Below, in pieces: positions 19,159 to 27,644 of a stretch of DNA of 64,000 nt; positions within the stretch are counted from its first letter, which is position 1; the number at the start of each line of letters is the position of its first letter. Source of the stretch: Staphylococcus kloosii. GTDB taxonomy: Bacteria; Bacillota; Bacilli; Staphylococcales; Staphylococcaceae. Location of the stretch: positions 1,364,001-1,428,000 of the forward strand of contig NZ_CP027846.1 of NCBI RefSeq assembly GCF_003019255.1, written 5' to 3'. Both the position numbers and the translations under genes were made by a program. Under the pieces are notes generated by a model. The model was not told the DNA's origin. It was given only the letters and a program-made list of their open reading frames with translations, and did not search any database.

Positions 19159-20313
19159 GTGAGAATTATGCAAATTGCCGCGATAGAAATGACACATAAA
19201 AAGTTATTGAAAAATTTAAATGAAACATGTGTGAGACAAGGATTCGACGTTCATTGCGTTAGCAAAATGGAGCACCATTTTGACATGGTAACGAGAAAAG
19301 GAATTGTTTATCATAATATAAATATCGATAGAGATATTAAATTAATTAGTAACATTAAAACGGTGTACGAATTAATAAAATTGATGAGACAAGAAAAACC
19401 AGATATTGTACATGTACATACACCGGTAGCAGCAGTTTTAGGTAGATTAGCAGCTAAAATAGCAAAGGTGCCGGCAGTTATTTATACGGCACACGGATTT
19501 TATTTTCATGATGGTATGCCAAAAAGTGGTTATTACATTTATTATTTAATTGAAAAGATAATGGCTAAATTCTTTACAGATTACTTATTTACGCAAAGTA
19601 AAGAAGACTATGAAGTAGCGACAAGACACCACTTCTTGTCACGAAAAAATGCATATCATTATCATTGGATTAGTAATGGGATTGATTTCGAAGATAAATT
19701 TAATTATGACAAAGTTAATCAACAAAAGATTAAACTATTAAAGAAAAAGTATGACATTAAAAAAGATGATTTAATCATTACATTTATTGGCCGTCTAGTA
19801 GAAGAAAAAGGAATTATTGATTTACTTGAAGCAGTAGAGCGAGTGAAGTATCAAAATATTAAAGTCTTTATTATTGGTGATACCCATCAAAGCGAACGTG
19901 ATACGATGACTTTTAAAAAGTTAGAAAAATATAAAAAGCATCATAACATTATTTTTACTGGTTCATTAGATAATATCAGCGATTATTTATATTTAAGTGA
20001 CATATTCTGTTTACCTTCATATAGAGAGGGAATGCCTAGATCAATTATTGAAGCGATGGCAATGAAAAATGCAATTATTACTACAAATATAAGAGGATGT
20101 AGAGAAGAAGTTGAAGACAATATTAATGGTTATATTATTCCGATTAATGCACCTCAATATATCGCAACTAAAATTGATACGTTAGCAAACAACCCTGAAC
20201 TATTAGCTAAATTTAAAAATAAAAGTCATGAATTAGCTAACAAACATTATGATGAAAGGCAAGTTGTACAGAAACAGTTACAAGTATTCGAACAACTACA
20301 AAAAGGTGAGTGA
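19159..20313 (+). CDS. GT4 capsule glycosyltransferase (CapM/PglA-like)
   Basis: A 384-residue retaining GT-B enzyme. The acceptor domain has VHVHTPVAAVLGRLAA and YTAHGFYFHDG; the donor domain has FIGRLVEEKGIIDLLEA and the EX7E motif EGMPRSIIE. These blocks are typical of CapM and PglA, which add an N-acetylhexosamine to the lipid-linked first sugar. It is the only dedicated glycosyltransferase besides the priming enzyme in this operon. GTG start, eight bases after GGAGG. Confidence 0.85.
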   Translation: MRIMQIAAIEMTHKKLLKNLNETCVRQGFDVHCVSKMEHHFDMVTRKGIVYHNINIDRDIKLISNIKTVYELIKLMRQEKPDIVHVHTPVAAVLGRLAAKIAKVPAVIYTAHGFYFHDGMPKSGYYIYYLIEKIMAKFFTDYLFTQSKEDYEVATRHHFLSRKNAYHYHWISNGIDFEDKFNYDKVNQQKIKLLKKKYDIKKDDLIITFIGRLVEEKGIIDLLEAVERVKYQNIKVFIIGDTHQSERDTMTFKKLEKYKKHHNIIFTGSLDNISDYLYLSDIFCLPSYREGMPRSIIEAMAMKNAIITTNIRGCREEVEDNINGYIIPINAPQYIATKIDTLANNPELLAKFKNKSHELANKHYDERQVVQKQLQVFEQLQKGE

Positions 20314-20318
20314 ACTTA

Positions 20319-20915
20319 ATGAAAAAGAGAGCATTGGATTTCATCATCAGTGTGCTAGGTTTAACATTAACATCACCAATGATTTTAATATTTGCAGTAT
20401 TAATTAGATTGAATATGGGAAAACCAGTATTTTATAAACAAATACGACCTGGTAAAAACGAAGTACCTTTTACTTTGATCAAGTTTAGAACTATGACGAA
20501 TCAACAAGATTTAAATGGTGTGTTGTTACCTGATGAATTACGTAAAACAAGATTAGGTTCATTCATTCGAAGTACTAGTATTGACGAATTACCACAACTG
20601 TATAATGTACTAAAGGGTGATTTAAGTATTGTTGGACCACGTCCATTATTAATGGAATATTTAACATTATATAACGCTAAACAACGACTACGTCATGTTG
20701 TAAAGCCAGGTATAACTGGGCTTGCACAAATTAAAGGTAGAAATGCTTTATCGTGGGAACACAAATTTAAATATGACGTATGGTATGTCAAAAATCAATC
20801 TATGAAATTAGATTTATATATTATTTTTATGACAATCATAAAAGTGGTTTTACGTAAAAATGTGAATGCCCAAAATCATGCAACGATGTATAAATTTAAG
20901 GGCACGAAATTATGA
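20319..20915 (+). CDS. pglC: PglC-like priming phosphosugar transferase
   Basis: A 198-residue monotopic phosphoglycosyl transferase. The N-terminal KRALDFIISVLG hydrophobic re-entrant helix, IKFRTMT, the catalytic Asp-Glu in TSIDELPQLYNVLKGD, VGPRPLL and GITGLAQIKGRNALSWE match Campylobacter PglC closely and without the long N-terminal domain of WbaP-type enzymes. It should move diNAcBac-1-phosphate to undecaprenyl phosphate at the inner membrane face. ATG 20319 has AAAAGGTGAG at good spacing; the gene nearly abuts the preceding GT gene. Confidence 0.88.
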   Translation: MKKRALDFIISVLGLTLTSPMILIFAVLIRLNMGKPVFYKQIRPGKNEVPFTLIKFRTMTNQQDLNGVLLPDELRKTRLGSFIRSTSIDELPQLYNVLKGDLSIVGPRPLLMEYLTLYNAKQRLRHVVKPGITGLAQIKGRNALSWEHKFKYDVWYVKNQSMKLDLYIIFMTIIKVVLRKNVNAQNHATMYKFKGTKL

Positions 20916-21529
20916 AGAAAATAATATTAATAGGTAACGGTGGGCATGCCAAAGTGATAAAGGACATTGTAAAAAAATCAGAGAGCTATCAATTGTCAGG
21001 TTATCTTGATGATGCAATTGTTCGCAAAAGTTATAGCAATGACATTTTTTATGATAATTTAAGTAATATTAGCAATTATTATCGCACGCATCATTTTATT
21101 ATTGCTATTGGCGATAATAATAAGCGACAACAAATTGTTCATCGCTTTGCTAACATCAAACTAAATTATGCAACGCTCATTCATCCCACTGCCACTATCG
21201 GCTCAAATGTAAAGATAGACAAAGGTAGTGTTATCATGCCGAATACTACTATTAATGCAGATACTATGATTGGCAAGCATTGTATCATTAATACGATGAG
21301 TTGTATTGAACATGATAATAAGATTTGTGATTATGTTCATATTGCACCTAATGCCACGTTGACAGGAAATGTAGTTATTAATAAAGGGACATTTATTGGT
21401 GCAAGTGCCACGGTTATTCCAAATATTAATATCGGTCAAAACGTCATCGTAGGAGCAGGATCTACTGTTATAAACGACATAGCGGATAATCATACAGTTT
21501 ATGGCTCGCCAGCGAATAATAAGAGGTGA
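20912..21529 (+). CDS. pglD: PglD/NeuD-like sugar N-acetyltransferase
   Basis: A 205-residue acetyltransferase of the PglD/NeuD family. An N-terminal Rossmann part (ILIGNGGHAKVI) binds the nucleotide sugar; a left-handed beta-helix follows from about residue 93 (IHPTATIG through IGASATVIP). His134 in SCIEHDNKI corresponds to the catalytic His of PglD. It should acetylate the 4-amino group made by the PglE-like enzyme using acetyl-CoA. Its ATG overlaps the pglC stop by four bases. Confidence 0.87.
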   Translation: MKKIILIGNGGHAKVIKDIVKKSESYQLSGYLDDAIVRKSYSNDIFYDNLSNISNYYRTHHFIIAIGDNNKRQQIVHRFANIKLNYATLIHPTATIGSNVKIDKGSVIMPNTTINADTMIGKHCIINTMSCIEHDNKICDYVHIAPNATLTGNVVINKGTFIGASATVIPNINIGQNVIVGAGSTVINDIADNHTVYGSPANNKR

Positions 21530-21536
21530 CAACAGC

Positions 21537-22688
21537 ATGAGTAACGACAGAATTTATTTATCTCGTCCACACATGGGTGGTAGCGAGCAACTATTTATCA
21601 ATGATGCATTTAAGAAAAACTGGATAGCACCTTTAGGAGACAATGTAAATAATTTTGAGAATAAGATGCAAAGTTATACTGGTGCAAAATCAACATTAGC
21701 ATTAAGTAGTGGGACAGCGGCTATTCATCTTGCACTTATAGAAAGTGGTGTAAAACAAAATGATGTTGTTTTTTGTTCATCGCTAACCTTTTGTGCAACT
21801 GCAAACCCTATTTTATACTTACAAGCACGACCAGTATTTATTGATTCAGAGTTAGATACTTGGAATATGTGTCCAAAATCTTTAGAAAAAGCATTAGAAA
21901 AATATACCGCGATGGGTCAAAAACCAAAAGCAGTAATTGTAGTGAACTTATATGGGCAAACGGCACAATTTGATAAAATTATAGCACTATGTAATGAATA
22001 TAATGTTACTTTAATCGAAGATGCTGCTGAGTCTTTAGGTTCTACTTTTAGAGATAAGATGAGCGGGACACTTGGAGATTTCGGTATATTTTCTTTCAAT
22101 GGTAATAAAATTATAACGACTAGTGGTGGAGGCATGTTGCTGTCTCATAATAAAAAAGCTATAGAGCATGCCTTATTTTTAGCGACTCAAGCGAGAGATG
22201 ATGCATCTCATTACCAACATAGTGAGTTAGGGTTTAATTATCGATTAAGTAATATTTGTGCAGGAATAGGGCTAGGTCAATTAGAAGTACTTACAGATAG
22301 GGTGAATCAGCGACGTGCTATTTTCGAACGATATGCCCAAGCTTTACAATTTACGGAAGTTAAATTCCAAATTGAACTTAATCATACTTTATCAAATAGA
22401 TGGTTGACGGCATTTGTGTTAACAAATAATGACAATAAGCTGACACCTATGACTATCATTAATAAGTTAGCAGAGCACAATATTGAAGCAAGAAGAATAT
22501 GGAAACCAATGCACATGCAACCACTATATAATGACTATGATTTTGTTTCTGTAGATGAAGATAATGCCCAAGCTATTTTTGAACGTGGCGTGTGTTTACC
22601 ATCAAGTTCCGATTTAACAATAGCGCAACAAGATAAAGTTATCGAAATTGTTAAAGATATAATTGAAACACATAAAATGAATAATTAA
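21537..22688 (+). CDS. pglE: PglE-like DegT/DnrJ aminotransferase
   Basis: A 383-residue PLP-dependent sugar aminotransferase. The PLP-binding Lys lies in FGIFSFNGNKIITT, followed by GGGM; VVNLYGQ and EDAAESLGS supply the cofactor pocket. These match PglE, which converts the 4-keto-6-deoxy sugar to UDP-4-amino-4,6-dideoxy-GlcNAc. It completes the CapD-PglE-PglD-PglC set. ATG 21537 follows AGAGGTG; the longer frame begins inside pglD and is rejected. It is the last gene of the operon; a terminator lies just after it. Confidence 0.88.
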   Translation: MSNDRIYLSRPHMGGSEQLFINDAFKKNWIAPLGDNVNNFENKMQSYTGAKSTLALSSGTAAIHLALIESGVKQNDVVFCSSLTFCATANPILYLQARPVFIDSELDTWNMCPKSLEKALEKYTAMGQKPKAVIVVNLYGQTAQFDKIIALCNEYNVTLIEDAAESLGSTFRDKMSGTLGDFGIFSFNGNKIITTSGGGMLLSHNKKAIEHALFLATQARDDASHYQHSELGFNYRLSNICAGIGLGQLEVLTDRVNQRRAIFERYAQALQFTEVKFQIELNHTLSNRWLTAFVLTNNDNKLTPMTIINKLAEHNIEARRIWKPMHMQPLYNDYDFVSVDEDNAQAIFERGVCLPSSSDLTIAQQDKVIEIVKDIIETHKMNN

Positions 22689-22703
22689 TTTCAATAAAAA
22701 ACG

Positions 22704-22735
22704 AGCCAAAAGTCTTATGACTTTTGGCTGTTTTA
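22704..22735. terminator. Bidirectional terminator between capsule operon and araC
   Basis: Perfect 11-bp stem AGCCAAAAGTC (22704-22714), loop TTAT, GACTTTTGGCT (22719-22729), with T-tract on the plus side and A-tract upstream, serving both converging genes. Confidence 0.9.
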
Positions 22736-23548
22736 ATCTATCGTATATTGCGCTACTAGTTCCTTTAAATGAAGGTATAGTTCATTAGGGAAAGGTTCTT
22801 TATGTGTCTGTGTAGTTTTATATTTTTTTATAAATTCATCTGGAGACATGTTAAACACACGGTGGAAATTTTTCAAAAAAGTAGATTGTGAACGATATCC
22901 GTATTCTTTCCATATTTCATTATAATTGGATGTTAACATTTCTACAGCTAATCTATATATTTTGATTTTTCTGATATATTTTATAAGAGAGAGATTCATT
23001 GATTCTGAAAATACTCTAGATAGATAACTTGCATTTACATAAAAATTATCTGCTATATCAGCTAATGATAAATCTTCTTTATAATGATTGTTTACGTAAT
23101 CCAATACCTTTTTAACTAATGGATTAGCATTTTCTAATGTGTTCTCTTTATAATACTGTCCTAAACGTATATAGTTAATCAATTTAATAATACAAATATC
23201 AGCATTGAACTGATCTTTCTCATAAATTGCGATTACCGTCTCGAGAAATTCTCTTTTAATAAAATGCTCTATTTTAGATTTATCTAGATAAAGTTGATCC
23301 CATCCAAAAAGTGAAAATCGATTAAAACTTAACTTATTGATAGTCAGAGCTATAACTTTACCTGAATTTATAAGTAAATTGGGAGAGGTATAGGGTTCGA
23401 GTATAAAAAATTCATGTTTTTGAAATTTACCTAGATAAGCTTTGTCATAAAACGATACATGTCCAGACAATACAAAAAATATATGAATATTATTGAAGCT
23501 ATCTTTTATATTAATATCAGAATCGTGAATTTGATAATTGTAATCCAT
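22733..23548 (-). CDS. AraC/XylS-family regulator 1
   Basis: A 271-residue regulator. The N-terminal cupin-like domain (about 1-150) precedes two helix-turn-helix motifs: LSLADIADNFYVNASYLSRVF and, after a linker, IWKEYGYRSQSTFLKNFHRVF. The family signature MSPDEFIKKY ends the DNA-binding domain. It converges on the capsule operon and might control it, but that is only by position. It is a paralogue of the regulator at 36899, sharing FNRFSL, KDQFNADI/KDYFNSDI and KLIN blocks. A GAGAGA site precedes the ATG. Confidence 0.85.
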   Translation of the reverse strand: MDYNYQIHDSDINIKDSFNNIHIFFVLSGHVSFYDKAYLGKFQKHEFFILEPYTSPNLLINSGKVIALTINKLSFNRFSLFGWDQLYLDKSKIEHFIKREFLETVIAIYEKDQFNADICIIKLINYIRLGQYYKENTLENANPLVKKVLDYVNNHYKEDLSLADIADNFYVNASYLSRVFSESMNLSLIKYIRKIKIYRLAVEMLTSNYNEIWKEYGYRSQSTFLKNFHRVFNMSPDEFIKKYKTTQTHKEPFPNELYLHLKELVAQYTID

Positions 23549-23742
23549 AGTATCTCTCTTTTCATAATAGAATAATTGTATAATATAAGCATAGCATGTC
23601 TAAAGGTTATTAAATTTACGATAAGTGGTAAAATATTTACTTAAAGTGGTAAAAAGCAGCCGCTTGTAAAGGTAAGATATTTTATATTTTTAGAACGCAT
23701 TTTAAAAATAGTTAAAATTCTACTCTAAATTCAATTGTTATT

Positions 23743-23879
23743 AAAAAAGCGCTAATTGATTAAATTAGCGCTCACTTGGAGATATGAATTGAATATTCAA
23801 AAGTTTAAAGAGAATAAAAACATCCCTGTAAGATATCATAGAGTAAATGACTACTACTTTAGTTAATTAAAGTAGCTAA
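23743..23879 (-). ncRNA. Candidate small RNA T1
   Basis: On the minus strand a TTGCTATACT -10-like element (complement of 23884-23893) precedes a perfect stem-loop CTACTTTA/TAAAGTAG (23854-23875), about 80 unstructured bases and a terminator whose 9-bp stem is AGCGCTAAT/ATTAGCGCT (23748-23772) followed by T6 on the minus strand. The only ORF (24 codons) has no binding site. Size about 135 nt. Confidence 0.5.
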
Positions 23880-23973
23880 ATAAAGTATAGCAACATACTA
23901 ATTAATTGGCTATATCTCTAATGAAGTTAGAAAAAAATTGACAATATAAAGTAAAAAATAGTAGCTAAACTCG

Positions 23974-24160
23974 AAAAAAAACCACTAATCAAGCGATTAG
24001 TGTAAAAATAATAATCTGATTGGGTTATTGGTGCTAATGGTAGAACTGAGATGAATGTATGAATAAACCAATATAAATTCAGATTCTGTTTATTTTTAAT
24101 TATGAAAGCATAGTACTAAAAACCATTTCGTCTTCCTAAAACAATAAATAGAAGACAGTT
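23974..24160 (-). ncRNA. Candidate small RNA T2
   Basis: A second TTGCTATACT element on the minus strand (complement of about 24164-24173) is followed by a stem-loop GTCTTC/GAAGAC (about 24129-24156) and, 130 bases later, terminator CACTAATC-GCTT-GATTAGTG (23983-24002) with T8 on the minus strand. Only very short ORFs are inside. The exact start is uncertain. Confidence 0.45.
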
Positions 24161-24413
24161 AGAAGTATAGCAAATGAATTTAAGGTTTTATATATAATAT
24201 AGTGAATAGTAAAAATATATAACATTTAAGTAAAAATAAGAATATATTTATTAACCAACTAGAGTAATCTAACTTAAGTAAAATTTAAATGGCATTAATT
24301 GATAAATTTATACTGTCACATAATTTAATACTTATTTTTTACAATATCTAGTGCAGATTTTACTTTTTACAAAATATTTAACAAATTTAGATATAATAAA
24401 AGTATAATACGTA

Positions 24414-24512
24414 TATGGTGTTAATACACCATTTTACCTCTACTAATAATTTTTTGGAAATTAGGGCAAAGGATGATCATAAGCCTATTATGATATCTTT
24501 TGTCCTATTTCT
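24414..24512 (+). ncRNA. Candidate small RNA B (paralogue of RNA A)
   Basis: TATAAT at 24403-24408, then the 5' hairpin GGTGT-TAAT-ACACC (24417-24430), then ATTTTACCTCTACTAATAA, which aligns with the same part of RNA A. A long 3' hairpin pairs 24464-24474 with 24495-24505 (GGGCAAAGGAT / ATCTTTTGTCC, with G-U pairs) plus an inner ATCATAA/TTATGAT. The U-tract after it is weak, so the 3' end is less certain. Confidence 0.5.
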
Positions 24513-24617
24513 ATGTAACTGGAATAAAGTATCAAAATAAATTTTACTTTATCATATCAATTCTTTACTACGTTAGTGATAAGGCACTAAAATAAGTATA
24601 AACATGCTACAATAATT

Positions 24618-24751
24618 TTGTGTGGTGAACACATAAATATTTTCATAAAATATATTCCCTAGTATGAAGTAGGAGCAAGTAATTTCTATGACACTAGATC
24701 AAAATAGCGACTTTGATTTAGAAATGGACGAGGCTTGTTCCTCTTTTTTTT
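24618..24751 (+). ncRNA. Candidate small RNA C
   Basis: TACAAT at about 24609 precedes a small 5' hairpin TGTG-GTGAA-CACA. Near the 3' end AGGAGCAAG (24671-24679) pairs with CTTGTTCCT (24734-24742), one G-U, closing a branched structure that runs directly into T8. A smaller alternative hairpin GAGG/CCTC lies at the same place. A 22-codon ORF (24688-24756) is contained, see its own entry. Confidence 0.45.
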
Positions 24752-24756
24752 GCTAG
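24688..24756 (+). CDS. Possible 22-residue peptide inside RNA C
   Basis: ORF MTLDQNSDFDLEMDEACSSF plus FC. AGGAG lies 12 bases upstream of the ATG, longer than usual, and it is paired in the predicted closing stem. The stop codon lies beyond the T-run of the terminator, so a terminated transcript would lack it. This argues that the ORF is fortuitous or translated only on read-through. The acidic body with two Cys at the end is notable, but support is weak. Confidence 0.15.
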   Translation: MTLDQNSDFDLEMDEACSSFFC

Positions 24757-25007
24757 TTTTTCTCTTTTTTACTTTTTTAATGTTGTTTTTTACATATGTA
24801 CTTTAACATATATACATTCGAATAAATACAGGCTATATTGGTTGTGAGGTAAGACATAAACATCACGATAACTTTCAGTAGCATGCTGGATTTTACACAA
24901 CAAGAACATATGTACTTATCTCTTTTTTATTCGCTTTCTCCTAAGCTATTTATTAATATTTTTTATAGTTCATTACAATTGTAGCGCATTGTATTAAACT
25001 AGCATAT

Positions 25008-25140
25008 GTTAAGGTAGTTAACCTTCCAAACTACCACGCTCAACTATTTAGTGTTTATTGATAAGCGACTATTTTATAAATAAACCTAAGTTAAAGCACT
25101 CTAATTATTGATGATATATCAGTAGTTAGAGTGTTTTTTT
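25008..25140 (+). ncRNA. Candidate small RNA D or menE leader with attenuator
   Basis: TTACAA (24973-24978) and TAAACT (24995-25000) form a possible promoter. The RNA starts with hairpin GGTAGTT/AACTACC (25013-25035) and ends with a very strong terminator: a 16-bp stem (25097-25112 with 25118-25133, two G-U pairs) followed by T7. menE starts 90 bases further on, so the element may be an independent small RNA or a conditional terminator in the menE-menC leader. Confidence 0.5.
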
Positions 25141-25229
25141 GCATCAACGGACATAAAGGCATAAGTATTTAAACACTGCGTATTATATACAAAACAGTTA
25201 TAATATAAATGATACGGAGGAATGTTAAA

Positions 25230-26627
25230 GTGGAATTTTGGTTAGAACAACAAGCTAAAAACAAAGGTGATAAAATTTTTATTAACGATGGGCATACACA
25301 ATTAACCTTTAAAGCATGTTATGACTTATCACTAAAGGTTGCAAATAATTTAGTGGAACTTAACAGAACGAGATTAGGGTTATATATTAACAATAGTATA
25401 AATGCCGTTATATTAATTAATGCTGCATGGATAGCTGGCATTGAATTAGCGATGATCAATACTAGGCTAACTAAACAAGAAATTTTAAATCAAATGGCTT
25501 CAATCGATGTGGATACAATTGTTTCAACACTCGAGCTTGAGTTAGAAGGTATATCAATAATAGATGGGCAAGAAATGATCACTAAAGAAGATGATAATGA
25601 TAGAACGCAAAAAGCCAATTTTAATTTAAATTCCATTGCTTCTATTATGTTTACTTCGGGTACGACTGGACCTCAAAAAGCAGTGCCACAAACTTTTGCT
25701 AACCATTTAGCCAGTGCACAAGGTTGCAAACAAAGTTTAGGTTTTGACGATAATACCGTGTGGTTATCTGTATTACCTATATATCATATTTCGGGTTTGA
25801 GTGTTATTTTAAGAGCGATCATTCAAGGGTTTGCAGTGCGTATAGAACAAAAATTTGATACACAGCGTATGTTAGAAATTATTCGTGAAGAACATCCGAC
25901 ACATCTCTCACTTGTACCTCAAACGCTACAATGGTTACTTGATGCAGGATTGTCACAACCATATAATATTGAAAAAATCTTACTAGGTGGGGCGAAACTA
26001 TCGAGTCAGCTTATTGATAAGTCATTGCAATGTAACTTACCAATATATAATTCCTTTGGTATGACGGAAACTTGTTCACAATTTTTAACTGCTTCTCCAG
26101 ATATGTTATCAGAACGTTATGATACAGTGGGTAAACCTAGTGATAATGTGCAAGTAGCTATATCAAAACCTGATGGTAATGGTCATGGAGAACTGCTAAT
26201 CAAAGGTGACAATGTAATGAATGGTTATCTTTATCCTAGTAATTTAACGGATGTTTTTGAAGATGGTTATTTCAATACAGGTGATATTGCAGAAATTGAT
26301 GAACAAGGGTACGTAATGGTTTACGACCGTCGAAAAGACTTAATAATAAGTGGTGGAGAAAATATTTATCCATATGAAATTGAATCGATAGCTAAATATT
26401 ATGACGGTATTAAAGACGCAATGTGTATCGGTATTGAAGATTCCACATGGGGACAAGTGCCATATTTATATTATGTAGCCGATGAAGCAATAGATCATAA
26501 TCTGTTACACAGATTTCTGTTGGAAAAGTTGGCTAAATATAAAGTACCGAAAAATTTTGAACGTGTAGAACAATTGCCTTATACTTCTACCGGCAAATTA
26601 CAAAGAAGTAAAATTACTGGTTATTAA
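25230..26627 (+). CDS. menE: MenE: o-succinylbenzoate-CoA ligase
   Basis: A 465-residue acyl-CoA synthetase of the ANL family in menaquinone synthesis. Seen motifs: P-loop MFTSGTTGPQK, YNSFGMTET, NTGDIAEID, DRRKDLIISGGENIYP and the catalytic Lys in STGKLQRSK. It activates o-succinylbenzoate with ATP and CoA. GTG 25230 is chosen because ACGGAGG lies nine bases upstream; the longer frame from ATG 25209 would cover that site. menC follows after 12 bases, so the two form one operon. Confidence 0.93.
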   Translation: MEFWLEQQAKNKGDKIFINDGHTQLTFKACYDLSLKVANNLVELNRTRLGLYINNSINAVILINAAWIAGIELAMINTRLTKQEILNQMASIDVDTIVSTLELELEGISIIDGQEMITKEDDNDRTQKANFNLNSIASIMFTSGTTGPQKAVPQTFANHLASAQGCKQSLGFDDNTVWLSVLPIYHISGLSVILRAIIQGFAVRIEQKFDTQRMLEIIREEHPTHLSLVPQTLQWLLDAGLSQPYNIEKILLGGAKLSSQLIDKSLQCNLPIYNSFGMTETCSQFLTASPDMLSERYDTVGKPSDNVQVAISKPDGNGHGELLIKGDNVMNGYLYPSNLTDVFEDGYFNTGDIAEIDEQGYVMVYDRRKDLIISGGENIYPYEIESIAKYYDGIKDAMCIGIEDSTWGQVPYLYYVADEAIDHNLLHRFLLEKLAKYKVPKNFERVEQLPYTSTGKLQRSKITGY

Positions 26628-26639
26628 GGAGTTACACAA

Positions 26640-27644
26640 GTGAAAATTATTAATTTAGAGATTTACTATTATAATGAAAACTTTAAACAACCAATTATTA
26701 CTCCTAAAATAACTTTGTCTGAACGTAAGGCTTTAATTATTAAACTGACAACTGATAATGGCGAAAGTTATTATGGAGAATGTAATGCCTTTGAAACAGA
26801 TTGGTATTTTGATGAAACGATAGATATTGTTATTAATAAAATAAAAGAATGGTATACAGCAGTTCAAGGTATGTCATTCAACTCTTTCAAGGAGATTAAA
26901 CAAACCTTAACACAATTAGATGCTTACCCAGCTAGTAGAAGTACGATTGTCATGGCCTGTTATCAAATGTTCAACGATTTACAATCACTCACAGTCAGTT
27001 ATGGCGCGACGGTAAGTGGTTTGAATAACGAAAAATATAGACAGTTAGTCGAAACGCAACCCGAACGCATAAAGTTAAAATGGACGACTAATATTTTGCA
27101 TGATTTAGACAAATTAACAACGTTACCATTTGATTTCAATATAGCGGTCGATGCGAATGAATCTTTATCTTTAAGAGCCGTTAATTTACTCGAACAAGTG
27201 GCTACATATAATGTTATTTATTTAGAAGAACCTTTTAAATCTTTACAAACTTTAGATAAATCGGGTATTACAGCGCAGTTGGATATTGCTTTAGATGAAA
27301 AAGCAATCGAGTTCAATGCAATTGAAAAGGCGATAAATAACCATAATATTAAAGTGGTTATTCTTAAACCATTTCGTTTAGGCGGTATTGATAAGGTAAT
27401 GGATATTATTAAAAGTTTAGAACACTTAAATGTAAAAACCGTAATAGGTGGTATGTATGAATATGGATTAAGTAGATATTTTACAGCTATGCTTGCCCAA
27501 TATGTTACATACACGAGTGACATTACACCTGCAGGGTTTTATTTTGAAGAGGATTTCGTTGAAAATATGGGTATATTAAAAAATGGAAGGTTAGTATTTA
27601 ACCCTCCAGTAGTTGATGCGGCAAAATTAGTGCCTATTTATTAG
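26640..27644 (+). CDS. menC: MenC: o-succinylbenzoate synthase
   Basis: A 334-residue enolase-superfamily enzyme that dehydrates SHCHC to o-succinylbenzoate. Visible residues are the KxK motif (RIKLKW), metal ligands in AVDANES, LEEPF and ALDEKA, and the second acid/base Lys in VILKPFRLGG. GTG start with AAGGAG nine bases upstream. Its last 11 bases overlap the 3' end of yidD on the other strand. Confidence 0.93.
   Translation: MKIINLEIYYYNENFKQPIITPKITLSERKALIIKLTTDNGESYYGECNAFETDWYFDETIDIVINKIKEWYTAVQGMSFNSFKEIKQTLTQLDAYPASRSTIVMACYQMFNDLQSLTVSYGATVSGLNNEKYRQLVETQPERIKLKWTTNILHDLDKLTTLPFDFNIAVDANESLSLRAVNLLEQVATYNVIYLEEPFKSLQTLDKSGITAQLDIALDEKAIEFNAIEKAINNHNIKVVILKPFRLGGIDKVMDIIKSLEHLNVKTVIGGMYEYGLSRYFTAMLAQYVTYTSDITPAGFYFEEDFVENMGILKNGRLVFNPPVVDAAKLVPIY

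Noticed and set aside
24688..24756. 22-residue acidic, Cys-ending ORF as a lantibiotic-like or signalling peptide
   Set aside because: Its binding site is paired in a stem and its stop codon lies beyond the terminator T-run. No modification or export genes are near. Kept only as a low-confidence entry.
24839..24958. 39-codon minus-strand ORF (MFLLCKIQHATESYR...)
   Set aside because: No ribosome binding site at a good distance and no compositional sign of coding; it lies in the small-RNA region.
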